Assembly: GCF_002887735.1 (NCBI RefSeq)
Contig: NZ_PKQP01000008.1
Span: 1-64,000, forward strand
Direction of reading: 5' to 3'
Origin: Stenotrophomonas bentonitica
Lineage (GTDB): Bacteria > Pseudomonadota > Gammaproteobacteria > Xanthomonadales > Xanthomonadaceae
DNA: 64,000 bases
The translations under genes were made by a program, and so were the position numbers. How positions within the stretch are numbered: the first letter of the stretch is position 1; every line of letters starts with the position of its first letter. Shown in pieces: positions 53,683 to 63,238 of the stretch. Under the pieces are notes generated by a model. That model made no database searches. It was not told the origin of the DNA and worked only from the letters and a program-made list of their open reading frames with translations.

Positions 53683-53877
53683 ATGACCCCGCTCGATAAA
53701 CCCGTGCGCCGGGAGGTCCAGATCGGCGACCAGGCGTACACGCTGACCATCGATCCCGACGGCCTGAAGCTGGTGCCGAAGGGAAAACGGAATGGCCTCA
53801 CCCTGAAGTGGACCGAATTGGTGAATGGTGACGCCGCGCTGGCCACTGCGCTGCAGGCCTCGCTCGCGTCAGGCTGA
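53683..53877 (+). CDS. Small conserved hypothetical protein
   Basis: 64 residues. Strand-rich start (REVQIGDQAYTLTIDPDGLKLVPKGKRNG) and a short C-terminal helix; LTLKWTELVNGDAALATAL suggests a small beta-sheet domain. Function unknown. It is probably co-transcribed with the lipoprotein gene just upstream. Confidence 0.6.
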   Translation: MTPLDKPVRREVQIGDQAYTLTIDPDGLKLVPKGKRNGLTLKWTELVNGDAALATALQASLASG

Positions 53878-54000
53878 GCGAGCGAGACGTTCGTGCCGAT
53901 CAGGGCTGGACGTTGTTCTTGGATCTGGCGTGCTCATCGGCCGGCAGATCCGCACCCTGCAGCTGCGGGTCCGCATGCTCATGCGGCTGCCCGGATCGGA

Positions 54001-54300
54001 TCAGGTGCCGCACACGCCCGCCGCACGCCACTGGCGCAATGCGGCCCCCTTCAGGGACTGCTCGCCGCAGCCGGTGGGGCAGCGCAGCAGGCGCGCCGCC
54101 GAGGTGCTGACGAATCCTTCCCCTTCCCGGGCGTTGAACACCACCTCACAGGACAGGCACCGCGCCACCATCGAGTACAGATGCACGATACGGCCGCTGC
54201 TCGGGTCCTGCAGGGCGCTCACATCCAGCAGCTCGAAGTGGCAACTGTCCGGCAACGGGCGCCGGGGAAGCGGAAGGGACACGGAGGTCTGCAGGCTCAC
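54001..54300 (-). CDS. Possible small Cys4 protein
   Basis: About 99 residues if read from GTG 54300; longer starts exist and no ribosome site is clear. RCLSCEVVF and LRCPTGCGEQSL form a C-x2-C...C-x3-C pair that could bind zinc. It runs antisense to noise-like frames in the gap before the SDR gene. The region 54,301-54,508 holds nothing else I recognise. Confidence 0.4.
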   Translation of the reverse strand: MSLQTSVSLPLPRRPLPDSCHFELLDVSALQDPSSGRIVHLYSMVARCLSCEVVFNAREGEGFVSTSAARLLRCPTGCGEQSLKGAALRQWRAAGVCGT

Positions 54301-54508
54301 GGGGAAGGGCCATCGATTGGGTGGAGGCCACTCTATGGGGGGCGGTGTGGAGCGGATGTGGAGCCAGACGGCGCCGCTCAGCACCAAATCCCAGGATCAG
54401 GGACAATAGCCGCCCATCGTTTGCCCCGGCCTGCCGGCGCATGCCCCGTCGGGGGCCACCGCGCGGCGCCCGCCTGCCTGTCTTCCTGCTGCTTTTCCCG
54501 GACCCGAA

Positions 54509-56095
54509 TTGAATACCATCGCCCTGCCCCCTGCCGACGACGACCTGCCCCTGACCGACCGGCTGCGCGCCGCGCTGGACCTGCTGGAGGCCATCGAAGC
54601 CGACCGCAGCGTGCTCGATACGCTGCCCGACGCCGACCGCACCCGCCTGCACCAGGTGGTGGCGAAGGTCTACCACCCCGAGCCCAAGGCGCGGCGGGCG
54701 AAGCTGAAACAGCAGGCCAAGGCCCGGCACCAGGAAAAAGTGGCCAAGGCCGAGGCACTGCTGGAGCAGACCGGCATCCGCGCCCTGCGCCGCAAGCCCG
54801 TGTTCAGCACCCCGAATTACTTCCCGCCCCATGCCGCCGGCCTGCATGACGCCTCCAATGGCGAGCATGCCGCCGCCGCGCCGGAGCCGGTGCATTCCCC
54901 GGAGCTGCGCCACTGCTATGTGTGCAAGCAGAAGTTCACCCAGCTGCACCATTTCTACGACCAGATGTGCCCGGCCTGTGCCGAGCTGAACTTCTTCAAG
55001 CGCACCGAAACCGCCGACCTGAGCGGGCGCGTCGCGCTGCTGACCGGTGGCCGGGTCAAGATCGGCTACCAGGCCGGACTCAAGCTGCTGCGCGCCGGCG
55101 CCGACCTGATCGTGACCACGCGCTTCCCGCGTGACTCGGCCGCGCGCTACGCCGAAGAGCCCGACTTCGCCGAATGGGGCCACCGCCTGCAGGTGTACGG
55201 CCTGGACCTGCGCCACACCCCCAGCGTGGAGGCCTTCTGCAGCGAACTGCTGGCCACCCGCCCGCGCCTGGATTTCATCATCAACAACGCCTGCCAGACC
55301 GTGCGCCGCCCGCCGCAGTTCTATGCGCACATGATGGCCGGTGAAACCGCGCCGCTGCACGAGGTACCGGACACGCTGCGCAAGCTGATCGGCGATTACG
55401 AAGGCCTGCGCAGCGCCGAACTGCTCGGCACCACCGCCTCGGCCGGGCTGCCGGTGGTCCAGGGCCGCGACTTCAATGCCGCCAACGGCCTGACCCGTGC
55501 CGCCGAGCTGTCGCAGGTGCCGCTGCTGGACGATGAGCTGGTGGCGCAGCAGCATCTGTTCCCGGACGGTCGCCTGGACCAGGACCTGCAGCAGGTGGAT
55601 CTGCGCGGGCGCAACTCCTGGCGCATGCTGATGGCCGAAGTGCCCTCGGTGGAGCTGCTGGAAACCCAGCTGGTCAACGCCATCGCACCGTTCATCATCA
55701 ATGCGCGCCTGAAGCCGCTGATGCTGCGCACGCCCGAGCGTGACAAGCACATCGTCAACGTTTCGGCGATGGAGGGGCAGTTCTACCGCAACTTCAAGAC
55801 CACCCGCCACCCGCACACCAACATGGCCAAGGCGGCGCTGAACATGATGACGCGCACCTCGGCGGCCGATTACCAGAACGACGGCATCCACATGAACAGC
55901 GTCGACACCGGCTGGGTGACCGACGAGGATCCGGCGGATATCGCGGCCAAGAAAGTGAAGGAAGAGCGCTTCCATCCGCCGCTGGATATCGTCGACGGCG
56001 CCGCCCGCATTGTCGACCCGATCATCCACGGCATCAACACCGGTGAGCACGTCTGGGGTCAGTTCCTGAAGGACTACGCGCCCACCGACTGGTAA
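54509..56095 (+). CDS. Atypical SDR-family oxidoreductase with zinc knuckle
   Basis: 528 residues from TTG 54509. Residues about 135-165 carry C-x2-C...C-x2-C (CYVCKQKF, MCPACAEL), a zinc knuckle. A Rossmann domain of the short-chain dehydrogenase type follows (LLTGGRVKIGYQAGLKLLRAGA, then FIINNACQT). The usual Gly-rich loop is altered (TGGRVKIG), and the YxxxK motif is not visible where expected: the stretch reads HPHTNMAKAALN. It may act on an unusual substrate or be non-catalytic. Single gene. Confidence 0.72.
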   Translation: MNTIALPPADDDLPLTDRLRAALDLLEAIEADRSVLDTLPDADRTRLHQVVAKVYHPEPKARRAKLKQQAKARHQEKVAKAEALLEQTGIRALRRKPVFSTPNYFPPHAAGLHDASNGEHAAAAPEPVHSPELRHCYVCKQKFTQLHHFYDQMCPACAELNFFKRTETADLSGRVALLTGGRVKIGYQAGLKLLRAGADLIVTTRFPRDSAARYAEEPDFAEWGHRLQVYGLDLRHTPSVEAFCSELLATRPRLDFIINNACQTVRRPPQFYAHMMAGETAPLHEVPDTLRKLIGDYEGLRSAELLGTTASAGLPVVQGRDFNAANGLTRAAELSQVPLLDDELVAQQHLFPDGRLDQDLQQVDLRGRNSWRMLMAEVPSVELLETQLVNAIAPFIINARLKPLMLRTPERDKHIVNVSAMEGQFYRNFKTTRHPHTNMAKAALNMMTRTSAADYQNDGIHMNSVDTGWVTDEDPADIAAKKVKEERFHPPLDIVDGAARIVDPIIHGINTGEHVWGQFLKDYAPTDW

Positions 56096-56217
56096 CTGCA
56101 TCCAGGTGCGTGTGTCGTACGTATAGCCTGGAAGGAACGCCGCCGGTTCGAGCGGCAAGGGACAGGAGGCCCACTTTTCCGGCTTCGGCCGTGGCCTCCA
56201 CCCCCAGTCGAATCACG

Positions 56218-58005
56218 ATGAGCCCCCCCACCTCACAACGCGACGAACGCAGCGCGGTCCTCAGTGCCATGCAGGTCGACGGTCTGGCGTCCCTGCCTGC
56301 ACTGGACAGGCTCACCGCGCTGGCCGGTTACACCTTCGATGCCCCGGTGGCATTCGTCTCGATCCTGGGGGATGTGAAGCAGCGCTTCCTTTCCCGGATC
56401 GGCCTGCCCATGGCACAGACCGACATCCGCGCCTCGATCTGCGCCCACGCCGTCACCGCCGATGGCGTGCTGGTGGTTCCGGATCTCCGCCAGGACCCCC
56501 GCTTCCGCGACAACCCGCTGGTCACCGACAGCCCGCATCTGCGCTTCTACGCGGGCGCACCGCTGGTGGCAAAGAACGGGGTCGCCATCGGTGCCCTGTG
56601 CGTCATGGACACACGCCCGCGCACGTTCAACGAGGGTGATCAGGATCAGCTGGCCACCCTGGCCGAACTGGTCGTCGCGCAGCTGGAGCTGCGTGCGATG
56701 TCCGGTCGGCTGGACCCGGTCAGCGGGCTGCCGAGCCGGCACCAGCTGCATGCGGATCTGCCCGGCATCCTGGCGCGTTGCACTGAAGGAACGGCCTACG
56801 CCGTCGCGGTGGACATCCTCGATATTCCACGCGCCAACCAGGTGGGCCAGGTGCTGGGCCTGCGTCCGCTGGAGGCCTTGATCCGGCGCGCCGGCGTCCG
56901 CCTGCGTGCCGCGCTGGAGGGCGTGGCCACGGTGTACCACGTGGGGGTGACGCGGTTTGCTTTCGTGGTCGAGATGCCGGCCGCAGCCCAGGTGGAGGCG
57001 CTGATCCTGGAGTTGAGAACGCGCATGCTGCGCCCGCTGATGGCCGCGGCAGTGCCGATGTCGCCGCGCTTCCATGCCGGCATCTGCGCCGTCGGACCGG
57101 GCGAAGAAGACAGCCACGACCTGCTGCGGCGGCTGCTGGTCAGCATGCACGGTGCGTTCGACGCACGGCGGCCGTTCTGCTGGTACTCCGAACAGCGCGA
57201 CGAAAAGATGCACCGCGCCTACCGCCTGGCCTCCGATGCCGAACGCGGGCTGCAGGCCGGCGATTTCCACCTGGATTACCAGCCCCGCTTCACCCTGGAC
57301 GGCCGGCGCCCGGTCTCGGCCGAAGCCCTGATCCGCTGGACCCACCCCACCCTGGGGTCGATCAGCCCGACCGAGTTCATTCCGGTCTTCGAGCGGACCG
57401 CCCTGATGGACGAGGTGACCAACTGGGTGCTCGACACCGCGCTCGATCAGGTCCAGGCGTGGCGCGCCCAAGGGCTGGATATTCCGGTCTCGATCAACCT
57501 CTCCAGCAGTTATCTGTCCAACGCCTCGGCATGGCACGACATCCGCAGCAAACTCGAGCACAGGGCGCTGCCGTTCTCGACGATCGAGCTGGAGATCACC
57601 GAGGGCGAATGGCTGCGTCCGGGCTCCCCGGCCATCGGCCATATCGCAGCGATGGCGCAGGCCGGCATCACAGTGGCGATCGACGACTTCGGCAGCGGCT
57701 ACAGCAATTTCAGCTATCTGTCCGACCTTCCCATCCACACCGTGAAGCTGGACAAATCGTTGATCGATGGCATCGCCATCAATCCCCGGGCGCGCGCCAA
57801 GGTCTCGGCCATCCATCATCTGGCGCATGAGCTGGGCTACCTCACCGTGGCCGAGGGAGTCGAGCAACAGGCGCAGGTGGAGGTGCTGGCTGCGATGGGG
57901 GTCGACGAAGTCCAGGGCTACCTGCTTGCCCGGCCGATGTCCCCGGCCTTGGTGATGCAGGTGTTCGAAGCGGCCGCGATCACGGCCTGCCCGGTCAGAG
58001 TTTGA
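56218..58005 (+). CDS. GAF - degenerate GGDEF - EAL cyclic-di-GMP phosphodiesterase
   Basis: 595 residues from ATG 56218. GAF domain about 25-160 (SICAHAVTADGVLVVPDLRQDPRF and FYAGAPLVAKNG), a degenerate GGDEF domain about 170-330 in which the signature is GVTRF, and an EAL domain about 345-590. The EAL domain keeps EALIRW, the NLSSSYL metal ligand, DDFGSGYSNFSYL, KLDKSLID and AEGVEQQAQ. It should degrade cyclic di-GMP, with the GAF and GGDEF-like parts sensing a signal or GTP. Its end overlaps the convergent chrR-like gene by 11 bp. Confidence 0.88.
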   Translation: MSPPTSQRDERSAVLSAMQVDGLASLPALDRLTALAGYTFDAPVAFVSILGDVKQRFLSRIGLPMAQTDIRASICAHAVTADGVLVVPDLRQDPRFRDNPLVTDSPHLRFYAGAPLVAKNGVAIGALCVMDTRPRTFNEGDQDQLATLAELVVAQLELRAMSGRLDPVSGLPSRHQLHADLPGILARCTEGTAYAVAVDILDIPRANQVGQVLGLRPLEALIRRAGVRLRAALEGVATVYHVGVTRFAFVVEMPAAAQVEALILELRTRMLRPLMAAAVPMSPRFHAGICAVGPGEEDSHDLLRRLLVSMHGAFDARRPFCWYSEQRDEKMHRAYRLASDAERGLQAGDFHLDYQPRFTLDGRRPVSAEALIRWTHPTLGSISPTEFIPVFERTALMDEVTNWVLDTALDQVQAWRAQGLDIPVSINLSSSYLSNASAWHDIRSKLEHRALPFSTIELEITEGEWLRPGSPAIGHIAAMAQAGITVAIDDFGSGYSNFSYLSDLPIHTVKLDKSLIDGIAINPRARAKVSAIHHLAHELGYLTVAEGVEQQAQVEVLAAMGVDEVQGYLLARPMSPALVMQVFEAAAITACPVRV

Positions 58006-58669
58006 ACACCTGCTGCAGCTTCCGCGCGAACCATCCGCTGAAGACCAGTGGCGCATCCAGCGCTGAAACGCAGATGCACGCCACCCCGGGGGTGGTCACC
58101 GGCTGATGCTCGACCTGGCTGTCGAGATCGGCCACATCGCCGGGGGCGAAATGCCCCAGTGAATCATCGTAGGCACCGCGAAGGATCTGGGTCAGCTCGC
58201 TGCTGCCATGGCTGTGCATGGGCAGGCATTTGCCCGGGGCTATTTTCAGCATGATCAACGACGGGTGCGCCGCTGCGCGGATGCAGTGGACACCCGGCGC
58301 CATCCACCGCCATTTCAGCGAGCGGTAGGAGGTTCCGAAATGCGGCGCCAGCGCCGCGGGCAGTTGATCCGGGTCGTGCCCAGGCGCGCCGCGTACCGCT
58401 GCCTGGGCACGCATGCCATCCTCCGCTGGCGCGGCATCCAGGCGCGCCAGCATGGTCTGCCGAAGCGCGGCCTGGCGATCCTCCGCGCAGGGCGGCGGCA
58501 ACTGCTGCTCCAGCAGCAGTCCCCCGACCCGTTCGGCCGCGCGCAGTTGTTCCCGGCAGTAGGCGCAGGCTTCCAGGTGCGCCGCGGCGACCACCGACAT
58601 TTCCGGCGCCAGGGTTCCGGTGGCAAAGCCCAGGACGGTGGTCGGGTCCAGGTGATGACGAGGATTCAT
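57995..58669 (-). CDS. chrR: ChrR-family anti-sigma factor with C-terminal cupin
   Basis: 224 residues from ATG 58669. An N-terminal zinc-binding anti-sigma domain with H-x3-C-x2-C (HLEACAYC, about 32-39) is followed by a cupin domain (about 110-220) with MHSHGSSE metal ligands. In Rhodobacter, ChrR releases its sigma factor in response to singlet oxygen. The start overlaps the sigma gene stop (ATGA). Confidence 0.88.
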   Translation of the reverse strand: MNPRHHLDPTTVLGFATGTLAPEMSVVAAAHLEACAYCREQLRAAERVGGLLLEQQLPPPCAEDRQAALRQTMLARLDAAPAEDGMRAQAAVRGAPGHDPDQLPAALAPHFGTSYRSLKWRWMAPGVHCIRAAAHPSLIMLKIAPGKCLPMHSHGSSELTQILRGAYDDSLGHFAPGDVADLDSQVEHQPVTTPGVACICVSALDAPLVFSGWFARKLQQVFKL

Positions 58670-59331
58670 CGCGACTCTCCCATCAGCGACTGCAACTGCA
58701 GAAACGCGCGTCGGATATGGGATTTCACGGTGCCCAGTGGCATATGCAGCTCGGTGGCGATCTCGGCGTGGGTCTTGGCTTCGAAGTAGGACATCCGGAT
58801 CAAACGGGCCTGCGTTGCGGAGAGTTCGTCCAGCCGCTGCTTGAGCCTGACGTGCTCGGTATGGCGCTCGGCCAGCGAGCCGCCTCCGTCGGCCTCTTCG
58901 GCGGCCTGCTCGACCACCTCGTGGGCATGCACCCAGATATGTTCCCGGCGCACGCGGTCGATATGCATGTTGCGCGCCACCCGGTACAGCCACGTGCCCA
59001 GGCTGCTGCGCGCCGGATCGTACAGGTCGGCACGGTTCCACAGTTTGAGCAGCACTTCCTGGGCAAGATCCTCGGCCACGCCATCGGCCGCCCCCAACCC
59101 ACCCAGGTAGCGGCACAGACGCGGCATGAAGTGGTCGTAGATGCGCAGGAAGCACTCGCGGTCGCGCGAGCCGGCCACCGCCGCCATCTCCGCCGCCCAG
59201 GTCTTGATCTCCGTCGTGGATTGAGCGGGGGCGGCAATCATCCGGGCGGCCTCGAAGGGCGTCATCCTGGCAACAGGCGGGTCAGCCTCCATGGTAGGCC
59301 ACTTCCGGGGGATCGGCGACTTGGGGTTCAT
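58666..59331 (-). CDS. rpoE: ECF sigma factor (RpoE/ChrR type)
   Basis: 221 residues from ATG 59331. Region 2 (about 60-130) includes VAEDLAQEVLLKLWNRA and WLYRVARNMHIDRVRRE; region 4 (about 165-215) includes TQARLIRMSYFEAKTHAEIATELHMPLGTVKSHIRRA. It is translated with its ChrR anti-sigma. It likely activates photo-oxidative stress genes; its own promoter should lie in 59,332-59,441, but I cannot pick it out with certainty. Gene symbol is by analogy with Rhodobacter. Confidence 0.85.
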   Translation of the reverse strand: MNPKSPIPRKWPTMEADPPVARMTPFEAARMIAAPAQSTTEIKTWAAEMAAVAGSRDRECFLRIYDHFMPRLCRYLGGLGAADGVAEDLAQEVLLKLWNRADLYDPARSSLGTWLYRVARNMHIDRVRREHIWVHAHEVVEQAAEEADGGGSLAERHTEHVRLKQRLDELSATQARLIRMSYFEAKTHAEIATELHMPLGTVKSHIRRAFLQLQSLMGESR

Positions 59332-59441
59332 GGCGCTTGTACGAGCAGAGCGGCGTTCTGGATGCAGGTGCGTTGGCTGCTGATATAGTCGGCCGAGCAT
59401 GGCGGGCACGGTGCCCGGCCACGAATCACAGGGAGTTGGTC

Positions 59442-60581
59442 ATGGGTCTTCGTCAGGCGGTGGCAGGTGCAGTGGGTGGTGTTCTGGCCGACCAGTGGAA
59501 GGACTTCTACACCGTGCCGACGGGCCTGCCCTCCACGGCAGCGCTGTTCGCGGCGGTCCCGCGCGGCACCAATGCCGGGCGCGGCTCCAACACCAGCGCC
59601 TCCTCCAACATCATCACCAACGGCTCCAGGATCGTCGTGCCCGAAGGCTACGGCCTGCTGCTGTTCCAGGACGGCGCGATCACCGGCTTCGTCGCCGAGC
59701 CGGGTGGCTATGAATGGCGCTCGGACGATACCAACTCGCAGTCGATCTTCGCCGGCGACGGCTTCGTCAGTCCGCTGATCAAGCAGAGCTGGGAACGTTT
59801 CAAGTTCGGCGGCCAGCCCGGGTCGCAGCAGGCGGCCTTCTTCGTCTCGCTGAAAGAGCTGCCGGACAACCGCTTCGGCACGCAGTCCGAAATCTACTGG
59901 GACGATGGCTTCCTCGGCACGCAGGTCGGCGCGGTCACGCGCGGCTCGTACACGCTGAAAATCGTCGATCCGATCCTGTTCGTGAAGAACTTCGTGCCGG
60001 CCAGCTACCTGCAGCCGGGCCAGGTGTTCGATTTCACCGATCTGGACAACGCCGCCGCCAGCCAGCTGTTCAATGAAGTGGTGGGCTCGCTGGCCCCGGC
60101 CTTCAGCCTGTATACGAACGACCCGGGCAAGGGCAACCGGATCACCAAGCTGCAGCAGGACTCGCTGGGCTTCGCGCAGAGCTTGTCCGCTGCCGTCGAG
60201 CAGGGCTACCAGTGGAATTCCGATCGCGGCCTGGCCATCGTCAAGACCGCCATCGTCTCGATCGAGTACGACGCCAACACGCGTGAACTACTCAAGACCG
60301 TGCAGCGCGCCGATGCGCTGGCCGGCTCGCGCGGCAACTCCAACCTGCAGGCCAGCGTGGCCCAGGGCATCCAGTCGGCGGGCGAGAACGGCGGTGCCGC
60401 CGGCCTGGTCGGCGTCGGCATGGCCTCGGGCATGCTCGGGGTCGGCGGGATGCAGCAGCCGGTCGCCCCGGCCGCAGACGACCCGGTCGCCAAGCTGAAG
60501 AAGGCCAAGGAGATGCTGGACCTCGGCCTGATCACCCAGGACGACTACGACAAGCTCAAGGCCAAGGCGCTGGGGCTGTAA
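59442..60581 (+). CDS. SPFH/virion-core-like protein (YdjI type)
   Basis: 379 residues from ATG 59442 with a GGGAG ribosome site. N-terminal LADQWKDFYTVPTG, then an SPFH-like beta-rich domain (IVVPEGYGLLLFQDGAIT and DPILFVKNFVPASYLQ). The C-terminal short helical domain LKKAKEMLDLGLITQDDYDKLKAKAL is a SHOCT motif. Oligomeric membrane-associated scaffold is the likely role. It is followed by a zinc-ribbon gene 21 bp downstream. Confidence 0.82.
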   Translation: MGLRQAVAGAVGGVLADQWKDFYTVPTGLPSTAALFAAVPRGTNAGRGSNTSASSNIITNGSRIVVPEGYGLLLFQDGAITGFVAEPGGYEWRSDDTNSQSIFAGDGFVSPLIKQSWERFKFGGQPGSQQAAFFVSLKELPDNRFGTQSEIYWDDGFLGTQVGAVTRGSYTLKIVDPILFVKNFVPASYLQPGQVFDFTDLDNAAASQLFNEVVGSLAPAFSLYTNDPGKGNRITKLQQDSLGFAQSLSAAVEQGYQWNSDRGLAIVKTAIVSIEYDANTRELLKTVQRADALAGSRGNSNLQASVAQGIQSAGENGGAAGLVGVGMASGMLGVGGMQQPVAPAADDPVAKLKKAKEMLDLGLITQDDYDKLKAKALGL

Positions 60582-60602
60582 GACACCGAGCGCACCGACA
60601 CC

Positions 60603-61949
60603 ATGTCCGACCCCAAGATGCCACCGCCGATCCCGGCGGGTCCGCCGCCGTTGCCGCCTTCCCCGGCAGCGCCGGTCACCGGCCCGGGTTCGCCCCGGGA
60701 CGTGCCCCCGCTGCCGGGCAGTTTCCCGATCGACCCGGCCACCCTGCCCCAGCCCATCCGCGACGAAGTGCTGGCGCCTGATCCGGCCGCGCTGGACACC
60801 TCTGCGGCCGAGCTCAAGGACGGCGTCAACCGCTGCCCGAACTGCGGCTCCAGCGATGCGCGGCTCAAACTCGGCACCGATGTACTGGTCTGCCAGTTCT
60901 GCCGTCACGAATGGCACGGCGACCGGGTCGAGGAAGCGTTCGGGTTCGGCGAAGGGATCGGCGAGCTTCGCGGTACGGTGATCGCGTCCGGTGCGCGCGA
61001 CATCGACGCTGGCGCCGCCAGCCTGATGAGCTTCAAGTGCACTGGCTGCGGGGCGGAAGTCACCATCAACACCGAAAGCACCATGACCGCACGCTGCCAC
61101 TGGTGCCGCCACGTGTTCGGGGTCAACGAACAGATCGCCAACGGCGCGGTGCCCGATGCGGTGCTTCCGTTCCGCATCAGCAAGGACGACGCGGTCGCGC
61201 GGATCCGGCAGTTCGTGGACAAGCGGCGCCTGTTCGCGCTGAAAGCCTTCAAGGACCAGTTCACACCGGAGAACGTCACTGGCGTCTACCTGCCCTATAT
61301 GATCGTGGACAGCAACGTCAGTGCCAGCGTCTCGGGCAAGGGTGAAATCCAGACGCGCCAGTACACTCGCGGCACCGAAAAGAACAAGCAGACCTACTAC
61401 GACGCCGACGTGTACCAGGTCGACCGCCAGGTCGATTTCACCGTGGACGACCTGACCCTGGAGTCCTCCGCCGAACGCGGCAATCTGGACATCCAGAGCA
61501 ATACCAACAACATCATCAACGCGATCCTGCCGTTCGATACCAAGAATGCGCTGAAGTGGAACGCCTCCTACCTGGCCGGTTTCACTTCGGAGAAGCGCAA
61601 CCTCGATGTCGAGACGCTGCGCCCACGGCTGGAGGACCAGCTGCTGTCGATCGCCCGCGCGCAGGTGGAAGGCTCGGTGCGCCGCTACGATCGGGGCGTA
61701 CGCTGGGAACGTGAACGCGTGGACGTGCATGGCACCCGCTGGGTGTCGATGTACCTGCCGGTGTGGCTCTACTCCTACCACCAACCCGGCCGCAATGGCG
61801 GCATGCTGCACTACATCGCGGTGAACGGCCGCACCGGTGAAACCATGGGCAGCGTGCCGGTGCAGCAGTGGAAGCTGCTGCTGGCCGCGCTCACCACCGG
61901 CACCATCATCGAAGCCCTCGTGCTTTTCTTCCTGGTAGCTGCCTCATGA
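60603..61949 (+). CDS. TFIIB-type zinc-ribbon protein with C-terminal membrane segment
   Basis: 448 residues. Proline-rich N-terminus (about 5-45), then two zinc ribbons, CPNCGSSDARLKL...VCQFC (about 78-100) and CTGCG...CHWC (about 146-170). A long beta-rich domain and a C-terminal membrane helix follow (about 425-445, LLLAALTTGTIIEALVLFFLV). Found next to SPFH genes in other bacteria. Probably a partner or chaperone of the SPFH protein. Confidence 0.78.
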   Translation: MSDPKMPPPIPAGPPPLPPSPAAPVTGPGSPRDVPPLPGSFPIDPATLPQPIRDEVLAPDPAALDTSAAELKDGVNRCPNCGSSDARLKLGTDVLVCQFCRHEWHGDRVEEAFGFGEGIGELRGTVIASGARDIDAGAASLMSFKCTGCGAEVTINTESTMTARCHWCRHVFGVNEQIANGAVPDAVLPFRISKDDAVARIRQFVDKRRLFALKAFKDQFTPENVTGVYLPYMIVDSNVSASVSGKGEIQTRQYTRGTEKNKQTYYDADVYQVDRQVDFTVDDLTLESSAERGNLDIQSNTNNIINAILPFDTKNALKWNASYLAGFTSEKRNLDVETLRPRLEDQLLSIARAQVEGSVRRYDRGVRWERERVDVHGTRWVSMYLPVWLYSYHQPGRNGGMLHYIAVNGRTGETMGSVPVQQWKLLLAALTTGTIIEALVLFFLVAAS

Positions 61950-62212
61950 GCGATGACAGTGGTCTCTGGCTGCTTGCCGCCGGCCCCGCCGGTGCGACGG
62001 CGTTGTATTGGGCGTTGTACCGTTACTACCGCAACACCGATAAGTCGCATGCGTTCGAGCATGAAACGACCATCGACGCCAAGCCGGTGACCGGCGCGGA
62101 TCGCAAGGTCGACACCATCACCGGCACGCAGGAACGGCGCATCCGTGGCGACAACGTGCGCGCGTACCGGACACGCGTTCAGCGCGACAGGGACAGTCCG
62201 CCGCCATTGTGA
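61946..62212 (+). CDS. Small membrane protein of the SPFH operon
   Basis: 88 residues from ATG 61946, overlapping the zinc-ribbon stop (ATGA). One membrane segment (about 6-25) followed by a polar, Arg/Thr-rich tail. Function unknown; its co-translation ties it to the two preceding genes. Confidence 0.7.
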   Translation: MSDDSGLWLLAAGPAGATALYWALYRYYRNTDKSHAFEHETTIDAKPVTGADRKVDTITGTQERRIRGDNVRAYRTRVQRDRDSPPPL

Positions 62213-62281
62213 CGCGTCACGGACGCGGCTCGACGAACCCGGGCGGTATCATGTGGGGTCAGTTTTCCGCAGGACCCCACC

Positions 62282-63229
62282 ATGCGCACGCTCTATCCGG
62301 CGATCACACCCTTCCGCACCCATCAGGTGGCGGTCGATGACCTGCACACCCTGTTCGTTGAGGAATGCGGCAATCCAGATGGCATCCCGGTGGTGTTCCT
62401 GCATGGTGGTCCGGGCGCCGGGGTATCGCCGACGCACCGGCGCTTCTTTGATCCCTTGCGCTATCGCATCGTATTGATCGACCAGCGTGGCAGCGGCCGC
62501 TCCACGCCATTCGGCGAGCTGCGCGACAACACGACGCAGCACCTGGTCGCGGACGTGGAGATCATCCGCGAGCTGCTGGGTATCGACCGCTGGCTGGTGT
62601 TCGGGGGATCGTGGGGTTCCACGCTGGCACTCGCCTACGCCCAGGCACACCCGGAACGCGCAACCGGTGTCATCGTGCGCGGCGTGTACCTCGGCCGCGC
62701 CGAGGAGAACCGCTGGTTCGCCGAAGCCGACGGCGGTGCGCGCTGGATCTTCCCGGAGCGCTGGGCGCGCTACGAGGCATACATCCCTGAAGAAGAGCGC
62801 GGCGACATGATCGCCGCCTACTGGCGGCGCCTGGACAGCCCGGACGAAGCGACCCGCATCGCGGCGGCGCAGGCCTGGCTGGGGTGGGAGGATCACGCCG
62901 CCACGCTTGAGCACGATGTGGATGCGGTGTCCGCTGATGATCCGCTGCATACGCTGGCCAAGGCGCGCATCGAGGCGCACTACTTCCGCAACCACGCCTT
63001 CCTCGAACCTGGGCAGCTGCTGCGGGATATCGACCGCATCCGGCACCTGCCGGGCGTGATCGTGCAGGGCCGCTACGACATCATCTGTCCGGCGCGCAGC
63101 GCGTGGGATCTGGCCTGCGCCTGGCCTGAAGCATCGCTGCAGATGGTCGTGTCGGGCCACAGTGCAACGGAACCTGCGACGGCAGATGCGCTGGTGCGCG
63201 CCACCGATGCCTTCGCCGGCAGGCAGTAA
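62282..63229 (+). CDS. pip: Prolyl aminopeptidase
   Basis: 315 residues. Alpha/beta hydrolase of the prolyl iminopeptidase family: LHGGPGAG oxyanion motif, nucleophile elbow GGSWGST (Ser near 105), and VSGHSATEP for the His. It removes N-terminal proline from peptides in the cytoplasm. The start ATG has AGGACCCCACC upstream. It precedes the TauE/SafE gene by 9 bp. Confidence 0.93.
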   Translation: MRTLYPAITPFRTHQVAVDDLHTLFVEECGNPDGIPVVFLHGGPGAGVSPTHRRFFDPLRYRIVLIDQRGSGRSTPFGELRDNTTQHLVADVEIIRELLGIDRWLVFGGSWGSTLALAYAQAHPERATGVIVRGVYLGRAEENRWFAEADGGARWIFPERWARYEAYIPEEERGDMIAAYWRRLDSPDEATRIAAAQAWLGWEDHAATLEHDVDAVSADDPLHTLAKARIEAHYFRNHAFLEPGQLLRDIDRIRHLPGVIVQGRYDIICPARSAWDLACAWPEASLQMVVSGHSATEPATADALVRATDAFAGRQ

Positions 63230-63238
63230 GGAGCGGCA

